This document shows positions 1 to 6,453 of a stretch of 11,203 bases of DNA, one piece after another. How positions within the stretch are numbered: position 1 is the first letter of the stretch; every line of letters begins with the position of its first letter. The DNA comes from Desulfobulbus sp. (GTDB lineage Bacteria > Desulfobacterota > Desulfobulbia > Desulfobulbales > Desulfobulbaceae). Position numbers and translations under genes: made by a program. The DNA is taken from positions 1 through 11,203 of the forward strand of contig JAUWAH010000031.1 of the NCBI GenBank assembly GCA_030602145.1, read 5' to 3'. The notes under the pieces are model-generated. The model searched no databases. It was not told the origin of the DNA and saw only the letters and a list, made by a program, of their open reading frames with translations.

Positions 1-22
1 AAAAAAACGGTTGATTCTGCAT
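1..22 (-). CDS. Possible 5' end of the next operon gene, expected nuoN (partial)
   Basis: Three bases after the nuoM stop codon there is an ATG (22-20) followed by an open frame reading MQNQPFF to the edge of the window. A weak GGTGG sequence lies nine bases upstream, inside the end of nuoM. In nearly all nuo operons nuoN follows nuoM, so this is probably the start of nuoN. The seven visible residues are too few to recognise a family, and the true start could lie beyond the window. The identity is inferred from gene order only. Confidence 0.4.
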
Positions 23-25
23 GGG

Positions 26-1543
26 TTAACGCCACCACACGGCCGCAACCTGCTGGTGCTGTTGCCAGTGGTGCACCTGCTCCACAAGCTGGCTGACCGA
101 GGCGTGCATCAGGTCGATGAAGGGTTGCGGGCCCAGGCCGATCCAGAATACAAAGAGCAGGAAGGGGGCAAGGATAGCAATCTCCCTAACCCCGAGATCG
201 GTCAGGGCGGAATGGTCCGGATTATTGGTCCCTCCCCAGACCACCTTTTGCAGCATGCGCAGCATATAAGCTGCGGCCAGAACCGCGCCCGGGATGGCGG
301 CCAGCCCCAGGATGACGTTATGCTCGAATGCTCCGGCCAGGACCAGGAATTCACCGATGAACGAGTTGGTCCCCGGAAAGCCGAAGGATGAAAGCGAAAA
401 AAAGGCGAGAAAGGTGACGAACCAGGGCATGTACCTGCCCACGCCGCTGGCCAGGGCCAATTCCCGGCTGTGGGTGCGCTCGTAGATCATGCCTACGCAG
501 AGAAAAAGCGCGCCGGTGGTGACCCCGTGGTTGATCATTTGCAGCATTGCCCCCTCGACGCCGCGGGTATTGAGGACAAAGATGCCGAGGGTGACAAACC
601 CCATGTGGCCCACCGAGGAGTAAGCGATCAGCTTTTTCATGTCCTGCTGGGCCAGGGCCGTGAAGCCGCCGTAGAGGATGCCGGCGATGGACAGCCAGAG
701 GATCGGCTGGGCCAGGAGCATGGTGGCGTCCGGGGTGATCGGCAGACAGAAGCGCAGCATGCCGTAGGTGCCCATCTTCAACAGCACCGAGGCCAGGATG
801 ACCGAACCGGCGGTCGGCGCCTCGACATGGGCGGCCGGCAACCAGGTATGGAAGGGAAACATCGGCACCTTGATGGCAAAGGCCAGAAAAAAGGCGAGGA
901 AGACCAGGACCTGGAAGGTCATCGAATAGGGCTGCCACATCATCTCGGGGATGAAAAAACTACCACTCTTGAGATAGAGGGCGATGATCGCTACCAGGAG
1001 GAGCACCGAGCCGGCCAGGGTATAGAGGAAAAACTTTATGGAGGCGTAGGCCTTGCGGGGCCCACCCCAGACGGCGATGAGCAGGTACATGGGAATGAGC
1101 ATGAATTCCCAGAAGATGTAGAAAAGGACGAAATCCAGGGCGACGAAGACCCCGATCATCGAGGTCTCCATCACCAACAGGCAGAACATGAAGGGGGCCA
1201 CCCTGGTTTGGATGTATTTCCAGGAGGCAAGAACGCAAAACGGCATGATCAGGGTGGTGAGCAGGACCAGGAGGATCGAGATGCCGTCCATGCCGACGAT
1301 ATAGTTGATATGGAACCGCGGTATCCAGGCGTAGACCTCGGCGAACTGATACTTGGTGCTGGTCTGATCAAAGCCGATGAGCAGTGGCAGCGAGCAGACC
1401 GCGGTCAGCGAGGTGACCACCATCGCCCAAATCCGGGCGAATTGTTCACCGTGGAAGAAGAGCAGCACCACCCCCCCGGCCAAGGGCAGGAAAATGAGAA
1501 AGCTGAGCAGGGGAAACCCCTCTTTGATAAGTAGCAGATCCAT
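26..1543 (-). CDS. nuoM: NADH-quinone oxidoreductase subunit M, proton-pumping membrane subunit
   Basis: This 505-residue polytopic membrane protein is one of the antiporter-like, ion-pumping subunits of the complex I membrane arm. The residues known to matter in this family are visible: Glu146 in FYIFWEFMLIP (TM5), Lys225 in AFAIKVPMFPFHTWLP (TM7), Lys256 in ASVLLKMGTYGMLRF (TM8), His339 in MINHG and Glu398 in SFIGEF (the TM12 acidic residue that distinguishes NuoM from NuoL and NuoN). Motifs such as LIAYSSVGHMGFV and the length agree with the family. The open frame extends upstream to 1615, but the start at 1543 is preferred because AAGGGG lies seven bases before it and the longer version adds a non-homologous, basic N-terminus overlapping the previous gene. 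It begins 11 bases after the 596-residue antiporter subunit gene. Identification is firm. Confidence 0.96.
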   Translation of the reverse strand: MDLLLIKEGFPLLSFLIFLPLAGGVVLLFFHGEQFARIWAMVVTSLTAVCSLPLLIGFDQTSTKYQFAEVYAWIPRFHINYIVGMDGISILLVLLTTLIMPFCVLASWKYIQTRVAPFMFCLLVMETSMIGVFVALDFVLFYIFWEFMLIPMYLLIAVWGGPRKAYASIKFFLYTLAGSVLLLVAIIALYLKSGSFFIPEMMWQPYSMTFQVLVFLAFFLAFAIKVPMFPFHTWLPAAHVEAPTAGSVILASVLLKMGTYGMLRFCLPITPDATMLLAQPILWLSIAGILYGGFTALAQQDMKKLIAYSSVGHMGFVTLGIFVLNTRGVEGAMLQMINHGVTTGALFLCVGMIYERTHSRELALASGVGRYMPWFVTFLAFFSLSSFGFPGTNSFIGEFLVLAGAFEHNVILGLAAIPGAVLAAAYMLRMLQKVVWGGTNNPDHSALTDLGVREIAILAPFLLFVFWIGLGPQPFIDLMHASVSQLVEQVHHWQQHQQVAAVWWR

Positions 1544-1550
1544 TCCCTTA

Positions 1551-1556
1551 CCCCTT
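1551..1556 (-). promoter_or_regulatory. Ribosome binding site that fixes the nuoM start
   Basis: AAGGGG on the minus strand lies seven bases before the ATG at 1543 and overlaps the TAA stop of the preceding gene (1557-1555). It supports the short nuoM N-terminus MDLLLIKEG over the upstream in-frame start at 1615. Confidence 0.7.
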
Positions 1557-3345
1557 AGAGCAACTGAGAAACGATGAAGGTGATCAGGACGACGGCCGCA
1601 AGCGAGAAGGCACAATACAAGGTGACCTGGATCTGGCCGCTTTGCAGGGTCCGCACTCTGCCGCCCAGGCTCCGCACGCCTCGGGCGATACCGTCCACCA
1701 CGCCGTCAATTGCATGCCAATCAAACCAACTCCAGAAACGGCTCACCGTCATCAGTGGACCAAGCCCGACCACCCGGTATGCCTCGCCCCAAGCGGTGTC
1801 AACCCATTGCAGCGGTCGTCTGACCAACCAGAGGAAACCGCAGCCGGCCTGACGGTACAGCCAGTCGACATCCAGGCAGATGCGATCCACCGGCTCCACA
1901 TACCGTTTGAGGAGAAAAAAGGCCAGGGCGGCGAATCCCAGCAGTTGCAGGGTTTCCACCAGATGATAGAGGGTGTGCGGGCTATAGGTGGTCGCATAGG
2001 GCAGCAGGGCATAGAGCAAGCCGGGGGCCGTGCCCACCAGGACGCACAGGGTGGCGCCCAGGGTCATGGCGATCAGCATGTTCCAGGAGGGGTCCGCCGC
2101 CTTGTTCCAGGTGGTCGCATCACAGTTGTTGCGGCCGAAAAAGAGGAAGTAGGGCAGCTTGAGGCCATTGTACATGAAGGTACCGGTGGCGCCGAACATC
2201 AGCAGCCAGGCAGCCCAGTTGAGATGCTGGTCGAAACCGGCATTGATAATCATCGACTTGCTGGCATAGGCGGCAAAGAACGGGGCGGCGGAGATCGACA
2301 GGCAGCCGATCAGGGTAAAGAGAAAAGTGGCCGGCATTTTGGCGTACAACCCGCCCAGTTCGGTGAACTTGGTCTTGCCGGTCATGTAGAGCACCGAACC
2401 GGCACCCATGAACAGCAGGCTTTTATAGAGGATGTGGGCAACAGCGTGGGCCGATGCGCCGTTGATCGCCATTTCCGTGCCAATGCCGACACCGGCGACC
2501 ATATACCCCACCTGGGAGACGATCGACCAGGCCAGAAGCTTGCGGATGTCGTTTTCCATTACCGCATAGATGACGCCGTACAGGGCCATGATCACCCCGA
2601 GCACCACCAGGATCTCCATACCGGCACAGGACCGGGCCAGGGTGTAGACTGCGGTCTTGGTGGTGAAGGCGCAGAGGAACACCGCGCCGTTGAAGGAGGC
2701 CTCGGAATAGGCCTCGGGCAGCCAGGAATGGAGCGGCACCATGGCGGCGTTGAGGCCGAAGCCGATCATGATCAGCCAGGTATAGAGTTCGGGATGGGCG
2801 ACGTCCATCAGGTCGAAGGTGATGTTGCCCACCGCCTGGTAGCGGAGCAGGATGCCGGCCAGGAGAATGATGCCGCCGATGGTGTGGACGAGCAGGTACC
2901 GATAGCCCACCGCCAGCGAGTTTGGGCCCCGCCGGAACCAGACCAGAAAGACCGAGGCAAAGGCCATCATCTCCCAGAAGAGAAAGAGACTTAAGTAATC
3001 ACCGCTGTACATAACGCCCAGGGAGCCGGCGGCATAGAACCAGGCGGCCATGTGCTCGCCGGCCCGGTCGACGTGCAGACCGTAGAGGGTGCCGATCACC
3101 GCCATCAGTGCCATGATCAGGGCAAAGACGGTGGCCAGCTTGTCGACCCGGCCGAAGACGAGTTGCCAGTCGAGGAAGGTAACTTCGCCGAAGCTGCCGC
3201 TGAGGGTGGCGTTGATCGCCACGACGCACAGCGCCGAGAGTGGCACGAGAAACAGGTAGGGTTTGCGCAATGGTCCCCGGACAAAGGGGAGAATCAGTGC
3301 GCCGGCAATGAGCAGCACAGAGGGATGAAAAAAACTGGAGGTCAT
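1555..3345 (-). CDS. Antiporter-type proton-conducting subunit (MrpD/NuoL family) with NuoL-like lateral-helix tail, at the nuoL position
   Basis: This 596-residue polytopic protein belongs to the proton-conducting transporter family shared by NuoL/M/N and MrpA/MrpD. Family residues are visible: Glu125 in FLFWEMMAFASV (TM5), PLHSWLPEAYSEAS (204-217), Lys230 in AFTTKTAVYTLAR (TM8), LLAWSIVSQVGYM (270-282), Lys308 in HILYKSLLFMGAGSV (TM10) and Lys363 in AAYASKSMI (TM12). The TM7 position that holds Lys in NuoL and NuoM is Asn199 (GFGLNAAMVPLH). The core resembles proteins annotated as Na+/H+ antiporter subunit D more than textbook NuoL. After about residue 482 comes a long amphipathic stretch ending in RTLQSGQIQ and one last hydrophobic helix (572-594), the layout of the NuoL lateral helix and anchor. 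Its start overlaps the small gene upstream as ATGA, and GAGGA lies six bases before it. It may replace NuoL; an independent antiporter is less likely. Family is firm, exact role is inferred. Confidence 0.88.
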   Translation of the reverse strand: MTSSFFHPSVLLIAGALILPFVRGPLRKPYLFLVPLSALCVVAINATLSGSFGEVTFLDWQLVFGRVDKLATVFALIMALMAVIGTLYGLHVDRAGEHMAAWFYAAGSLGVMYSGDYLSLFLFWEMMAFASVFLVWFRRGPNSLAVGYRYLLVHTIGGIILLAGILLRYQAVGNITFDLMDVAHPELYTWLIMIGFGLNAAMVPLHSWLPEAYSEASFNGAVFLCAFTTKTAVYTLARSCAGMEILVVLGVIMALYGVIYAVMENDIRKLLAWSIVSQVGYMVAGVGIGTEMAINGASAHAVAHILYKSLLFMGAGSVLYMTGKTKFTELGGLYAKMPATFLFTLIGCLSISAAPFFAAYASKSMIINAGFDQHLNWAAWLLMFGATGTFMYNGLKLPYFLFFGRNNCDATTWNKAADPSWNMLIAMTLGATLCVLVGTAPGLLYALLPYATTYSPHTLYHLVETLQLLGFAALAFFLLKRYVEPVDRICLDVDWLYRQAGCGFLWLVRRPLQWVDTAWGEAYRVVGLGPLMTVSRFWSWFDWHAIDGVVDGIARGVRSLGGRVRTLQSGQIQVTLYCAFSLAAVVLITFIVSQLL

Positions 3346-3617
3346 TCTTCTTCCTCGCAGAGGGAAAGGGTGCGGTCATAGACATCGGCCTCGGCCTGGA
3401 TGCCGGACCGGCCAAACCAGCGGGCTGCACCGATGATGATCGCGGCGGCACCAAATCCGAACAGCGACCAGAAAAAAGGCACATGCTGTTCAGCCCAGCT
3501 ATGGGCATGGCTGGTGTCGACGAGCAGCGAACCGGCGGCGATCACGGCCAGCAGCACGGAACAGACCGTGACCACGGTTTTAATGCGGGCTTGCAACGAG
3601 GCGATAAGAGCGGTCAT
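3342..3617 (-). CDS. Small two-helix membrane protein of unknown function, coupled to both antiporter-type genes
   Basis: This 91-residue protein has two predicted membrane helices (about 15-33 and 48-66). The short loop between them holds three histidines (HAHSWAEQH, 37-45) followed by PFFWSLFGFG, and the end is acidic (VYDRTLSLCEEEE). I do not know a function. From memory, similar small proteins with a His/aromatic loop, an FxxFGF helix and a tail ending near DYYD often sit between MrpD-like genes in Desulfobacterota and Geobacter-type genomes; this is recall, not a search result. Both neighbours overlap it by ATGA (3614-3617 and 3342-3345), which implies coupled, near-stoichiometric translation and a role in assembling or bridging the two antiporter-type subunits. 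The codons of the acidic tail, GAG GAA GAA GAA, also supply the ribosome binding site of the next gene. It has no good ribosome binding site of its own. Confidence 0.8.
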   Translation of the reverse strand: MTALIASLQARIKTVVTVCSVLLAVIAAGSLLVDTSHAHSWAEQHVPFFWSLFGFGAAAIIIGAARWFGRSGIQAEADVYDRTLSLCEEEE

Positions 3618-5116
3618 CCTGTCACCATCCGAACGAATTGCATCATGAAGTTGGGGTAGATGCCGATGATCACCGAGAGGGTGACCGCGATCAAGAGGGG
3701 AATCAACATGCTGAGCGGCGCCTCCTTGATGCCGGTTTCGGCCTGACCGGCCGGGCGCTTACCGAAAAAGGCCTTGTAGGTCACCGGTGCGAAGTAGCCA
3801 ACATTGAGCACCGTCGAAGCAATGAGGATGAGCAGGATACCGACCTGGTGTGCCTCCATCGAACCGACCAGCAGGTACCATTTGGAAACGAATCCGGCCA
3901 CCGGCGGTGCGCCGATCATGGAAAGCGAGGCCACGGCAAAGGCGCCGAAGGTGAAGGGCATGGTCCGACCCAGGCCGCTCATTTCCGAGATGTATTTTTT
4001 ATGAGCCGCGATGTAGATGGCGCCGGCGCAGAAGAACAGGGTGATCTTGGCAAAGGCGTGGTTGACGATGTTGATCAGGCCACCCTCGATAGCGTGCGGA
4101 GTCAAGAGAGCCACGCCGAGGATGATGTAGGACAGTTGGCTGACCGTCGAATAAGCCAGTCGGGCCTTGAGGTTATCCTTGGACAGGGCGATCATCGAGG
4201 CGACGATGATGGTGAAGCCGACAAAATAGGCGGTGGGGATGCCCAGGTTGAGCCGGTCCATGGTGTCGACACCGAAGACGTAGAGCATGGTCCGGGTGGT
4301 GCAGAACACGCCAACCTTGACCACCGCCACCGCGTGCAGCAGCGCCGAGACCGGGGTCGGGGCGACCATGGCGCCGGGCAGCCAGTGGTGGAACGGCATG
4401 ACGCCGTTCTTGGCAAAGCCGAAGATGCAGAAGATGTAGAGCATGGTCACCACCCAGTCGGTGGCCGAGGCGGGGATGATGCCGCTGCTGATGGTGTGCG
4501 GAAAATCCAGGGTGCCAGCCAGCACATAGATGAGGATCAGGGCCGGCAGCAGGAAGAACTTGGCGGTGGCGGTCAGGTAGACGATGTACTTTCGCGCTCC
4601 CTCGTAGGACTCCTCGTCCTGGTGATGGGCGACCAGCGGATAGGTGCAGACCGAGACAATCTCGTAGAAGAGATAGAGGGTCAGCAGGTTGTCGGAGAAC
4701 GCCACGCCGATGGCGCCGAAGATGGCCAGGGCGAAGCAGGCGTTGAACCGGGTCTGGCAGGGTTCGTCATGGGCCCGCATGTAGCCCATGGAGTAAAAGA
4801 CGGCGATCATCCACAGCGAGGAGGCGACCAGGGCGAAGATCATGGAAAAGCCGTCGGCGCGGAGGGTGATCGACAATCCGGGCAGCAGTTGAAAGATCGG
4901 ATAGACCAGGGTGTTGCCGGCCTTGAGGGCCGGGATGAAGGAGATGACCATACAGAACAGCAGGACCGAAGCGCTGAGGGAAACGAATTCGCGCAGATTC
5001 GGGTTGTTCTTCAGGGTCATGACCACCAGGCTGCCAAACAGCGGAATGATCACCGCCAGCAGCAGGTTGGCATTCTCGACGACTTGGGCGGTGGAGGCAA
5101 GGATATCCATGGTCAT
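3614..5116 (-). CDS. MrpD-like monovalent cation/H+ antiporter subunit within the nuo operon
   Basis: This 500-residue polytopic membrane protein is of the proton-conducting transporter family, most like MrpD/MnhD cation:proton antiporter subunits and related to NuoL/M/N. The full set of channel residues is visible: Glu152 in YLFYEIVSVCTYP (TM5), Lys236 in GFAKNGVMPFHHWLP (TM7), Lys267 in HAVAVVKVGVF (TM8), Lys357 in NHAFAKITLFFCAGAI (TM10) and Lys412 in FVSKWYLL (TM12). APTPVSALLHAV and ARLAYSTVSQLSYI are classic family motifs. It has no long C-terminal lateral-helix region. The start is either 5116 (MTMDILAS, GGAG four bases upstream) or 5110, differing by two residues. It lies ten bases after nuoK and overlaps the small gene downstream by ATGA. 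The other genes of a stand-alone Mrp antiporter are absent here, so it likely works as an extra pump subunit of this complex I; that role is inferred. Confidence 0.9.
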   Translation of the reverse strand: MTMDILASTAQVVENANLLLAVIIPLFGSLVVMTLKNNPNLREFVSLSASVLLFCMVISFIPALKAGNTLVYPIFQLLPGLSITLRADGFSMIFALVASSLWMIAVFYSMGYMRAHDEPCQTRFNACFALAIFGAIGVAFSDNLLTLYLFYEIVSVCTYPLVAHHQDEESYEGARKYIVYLTATAKFFLLPALILIYVLAGTLDFPHTISSGIIPASATDWVVTMLYIFCIFGFAKNGVMPFHHWLPGAMVAPTPVSALLHAVAVVKVGVFCTTRTMLYVFGVDTMDRLNLGIPTAYFVGFTIIVASMIALSKDNLKARLAYSTVSQLSYIILGVALLTPHAIEGGLINIVNHAFAKITLFFCAGAIYIAAHKKYISEMSGLGRTMPFTFGAFAVASLSMIGAPPVAGFVSKWYLLVGSMEAHQVGILLILIASTVLNVGYFAPVTYKAFFGKRPAGQAETGIKEAPLSMLIPLLIAVTLSVIIGIYPNFMMQFVRMVTG

Positions 5117-5126
5117 TTTTCTCCGC

Positions 5127-5453
5127 TTACCCTTGCAGATCGACCAGATCGTCGGTCTCGATGGACTTGTAGTTGCGGTAGACGGCGATCATGATACTGA
5201 TGGCGATGGCCGCCTCGGCGGCGGCGATGGCCATGATGAACAGGGTGAAGATCTGTCCGATCGCCGGATCGGGGGCCAGAAAGCGGTTGAAGGCCATGAA
5301 ATTGGTCGAGGCTGCGGCCAGGATGAACTCGGCGGAGATCAGCATGCCGATCACCGTCCGACGGACCACCATGCCGTAGACACCGAAGGCGAACAGCAGG
5401 GCGCCGATCACCAGATAGGTCGACAGGCAGTTATAGAGATTCAAGAGCTGCAT
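5127..5453 (-). CDS. nuoK: NADH-quinone oxidoreductase subunit K
   Basis: This 108-residue, three-helix membrane protein is the small complex I subunit that continues the chain of buried charges between the quinone site and the antiporter-like pumps. The two membrane glutamates essential in the family are visible as Glu42 in MLISAEFILAAAS and Glu80 in AIAAAEAAIAIS, corresponding to the pair at 36 and 72 in E. coli NuoK. The two-residue larger spacing fits the slightly longer loop LAPDPAIGQ. It starts three bases after the nuoJ stop, with GGGGAG inside the end of nuoJ as a well-placed ribosome binding site. NuoK is homologous to MrpC, which is relevant because MrpD-like genes follow directly. 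Identification is firm. Confidence 0.96.
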   Translation of the reverse strand: MQLLNLYNCLSTYLVIGALLFAFGVYGMVVRRTVIGMLISAEFILAAASTNFMAFNRFLAPDPAIGQIFTLFIMAIAAAEAAIAISIMIAVYRNYKSIETDDLVDLQG

Positions 5454-5456
5454 CGG

Positions 5457-6011
5457 TTAGTTTCTCCCCTTCTGCGCAAGCACCAAGGCGCCGATGATGG
5501 CCAGGAGCAGGACGATGGAAATAAGTTCGAAGACAAGGCCGTGGGTGGTCAACAGCGACAAGCCCACCTCCTTGATATCAAAGGTTCCCTGGCGGGGAAA
5601 GACCTGCCATTCGGTCTTCAGGCCGAGCAGGGTCAGGGCGGCGAAGATCAGGGCGGCAACGCTGAAGGCCAGCGGGCCGGCGAGGGTTGCCTTGGAATGC
5701 ATTCCGGTGGCCTGCTGCTCCTCGGGCGTGGCCATCATGATGCCAAAGGCGATCAGGATCGAAACCGCCCCGACATAGATGAGCATCTGCATCATGGCCA
5801 AGAAGGGGCTGAGCAGGAAATAATAGACGCCGGCCAGGCCGGTGAAGCAAATGGCCAGCCCGGAAACGGCGCGAACCAACCGCCGGGCGTTGACCGCGAT
5901 CAGGGCACCGGTCACCACCAGGGCCACGGTGAGCAGAAAGACCACCCCCACCAGGCCCTCGGCGGAGAAAAGGGCCGGGGCGTCAGCCGGCTGACAGACT
6001 AGCGTGTGCAT
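5457..6011 (-). CDS. nuoJ: NADH-quinone oxidoreductase subunit J
   Basis: This 184-residue membrane protein with about five helices is a complex I membrane-arm subunit packed against NuoA, NuoH and NuoK. The family motif is clear: QMLIYVGAVSILIAFGIMM at about 75-93, where the third helix has the pi-bulge region linked to coupling in known structures. The segment after it (residues 95-105, EEQQATGM) is the usual hydrophilic loop. The start at 6011 lies 13 bases inside the 3' end of nuoI, and a near-perfect ribosome binding site GGAGGAG eight bases upstream confirms it. The C-terminus QKGRN ends three bases before nuoK. Length is normal for the family. Confidence 0.95.
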   Translation of the reverse strand: MHTLVCQPADAPALFSAEGLVGVVFLLTVALVVTGALIAVNARRLVRAVSGLAICFTGLAGVYYFLLSPFLAMMQMLIYVGAVSILIAFGIMMATPEEQQATGMHSKATLAGPLAFSVAALIFAALTLLGLKTEWQVFPRQGTFDIKEVGLSLLTTHGLVFELISIVLLLAIIGALVLAQKGRN

Positions 6012-6451
6012 CGATTCTGCTCCTCCAGCCTCTTGATGAGATCCATGATGAAGTCATTCTTGTCGAAACTGGCCAGGTTGTACTCCCTGGAAAATCGCAG
6101 GGCATTGAAGTTGCAGCTCTCCACGCAGGAGCCGCACAGGCTGCACTTGGTGAAGTCGATTATATAGCTGGTCAGCACCTTGCCTTTGCCGCCCTCGTTC
6201 TTCTTGCCATCCAGACTGATGCAGACGGATGGACAGGCTCGCTGGCACATGCCGCAGACCACGCAGTTGGGCGCGCCGGTCTCCTCGTTGCCGATCAGTT
6301 CGATGTGTCCCCTGAAGAGCGGTGTCATGGTCGGCACCTCCCAGGGATACTGCTCGGTCACCACCGGTTTGAAGAACTCCCGCGCGGTGATCGCCAGGCC
6401 GGTCACCAAACTTTTTCCGCCGGTGACGATATCGGTCCAATACCCGCTCAT
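5999..6451 (-). CDS. nuoI: NADH-quinone oxidoreductase subunit I, two [4Fe-4S] ferredoxin-like subunit
   Basis: This 150-residue iron-sulfur subunit of the peripheral arm passes electrons through clusters N6a and N6b to NuoB. Two four-cysteine motifs are visible: Cys63, 66, 69 and 73 (CVVCGMCQRACP) and Cys103, 106, 109 and 113 (CSLCGSCVESCN). All eight ligands are present, but the proline that usually follows the fourth cysteine is Asn114 in the second motif. An N-terminal amphipathic region (residues 1-30) fits attachment to the membrane arm. After the clusters comes a tail of about 35 residues ending DLIKRLEEQNRCTR, likely helical. The frame is open upstream to 6619, but 6451 is chosen because AAGGTG lies eight bases before it and the longer version would overlap nuoH by 166 bases. 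It starts two bases after nuoH. Confidence 0.95.
   Translation of the reverse strand: MSGYWTDIVTGGKSLVTGLAITAREFFKPVVTEQYPWEVPTMTPLFRGHIELIGNEETGAPNCVVCGMCQRACPSVCISLDGKKNEGGKGKVLTSYIIDFTKCSLCGSCVESCNFNALRFSREYNLASFDKNDFIMDLIKRLEEQNRCTR
6020..6026 (-). promoter_or_regulatory. Strong ribosome binding site for nuoJ inside nuoI
   Basis: GGAGGAG on the minus strand is placed eight bases before the nuoJ ATG at 6011. It lies within the last codons of nuoI and justifies the 13-base overlap of the two genes. Confidence 0.7.
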
Positions 6452-6453
6452 GC

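Noticed and set aside
1..40. Run of seven A at the left edge as a rho-independent terminator after nuoM
   Set aside because: No stable GC-rich hairpin precedes it on the minus strand, and it fits the first codons of a following gene.
470..1534. Open frame on the plus strand (354 codons) opposite nuoM
   Set aside because: Antisense shadow of nuoM without any domain or ribosome binding site that I could see.
3638..5194. Long open frame on the plus strand (518 codons) opposite the MrpD-like gene
   Set aside because: It is antisense to a well-identified gene, the translation is rich in Gly, Asp, His and Gln with no recognisable domain, and such frames are common opposite GC-rich genes.
3342..5453. 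A complete Mrp-type Na+/H+ antiporter operon inserted in nuo
   Set aside because: No MrpA, MrpB, MrpE, MrpF or MrpG homologs are seen; only D-type subunits are present and the neighbours are true nuoJ, nuoK and nuoM.
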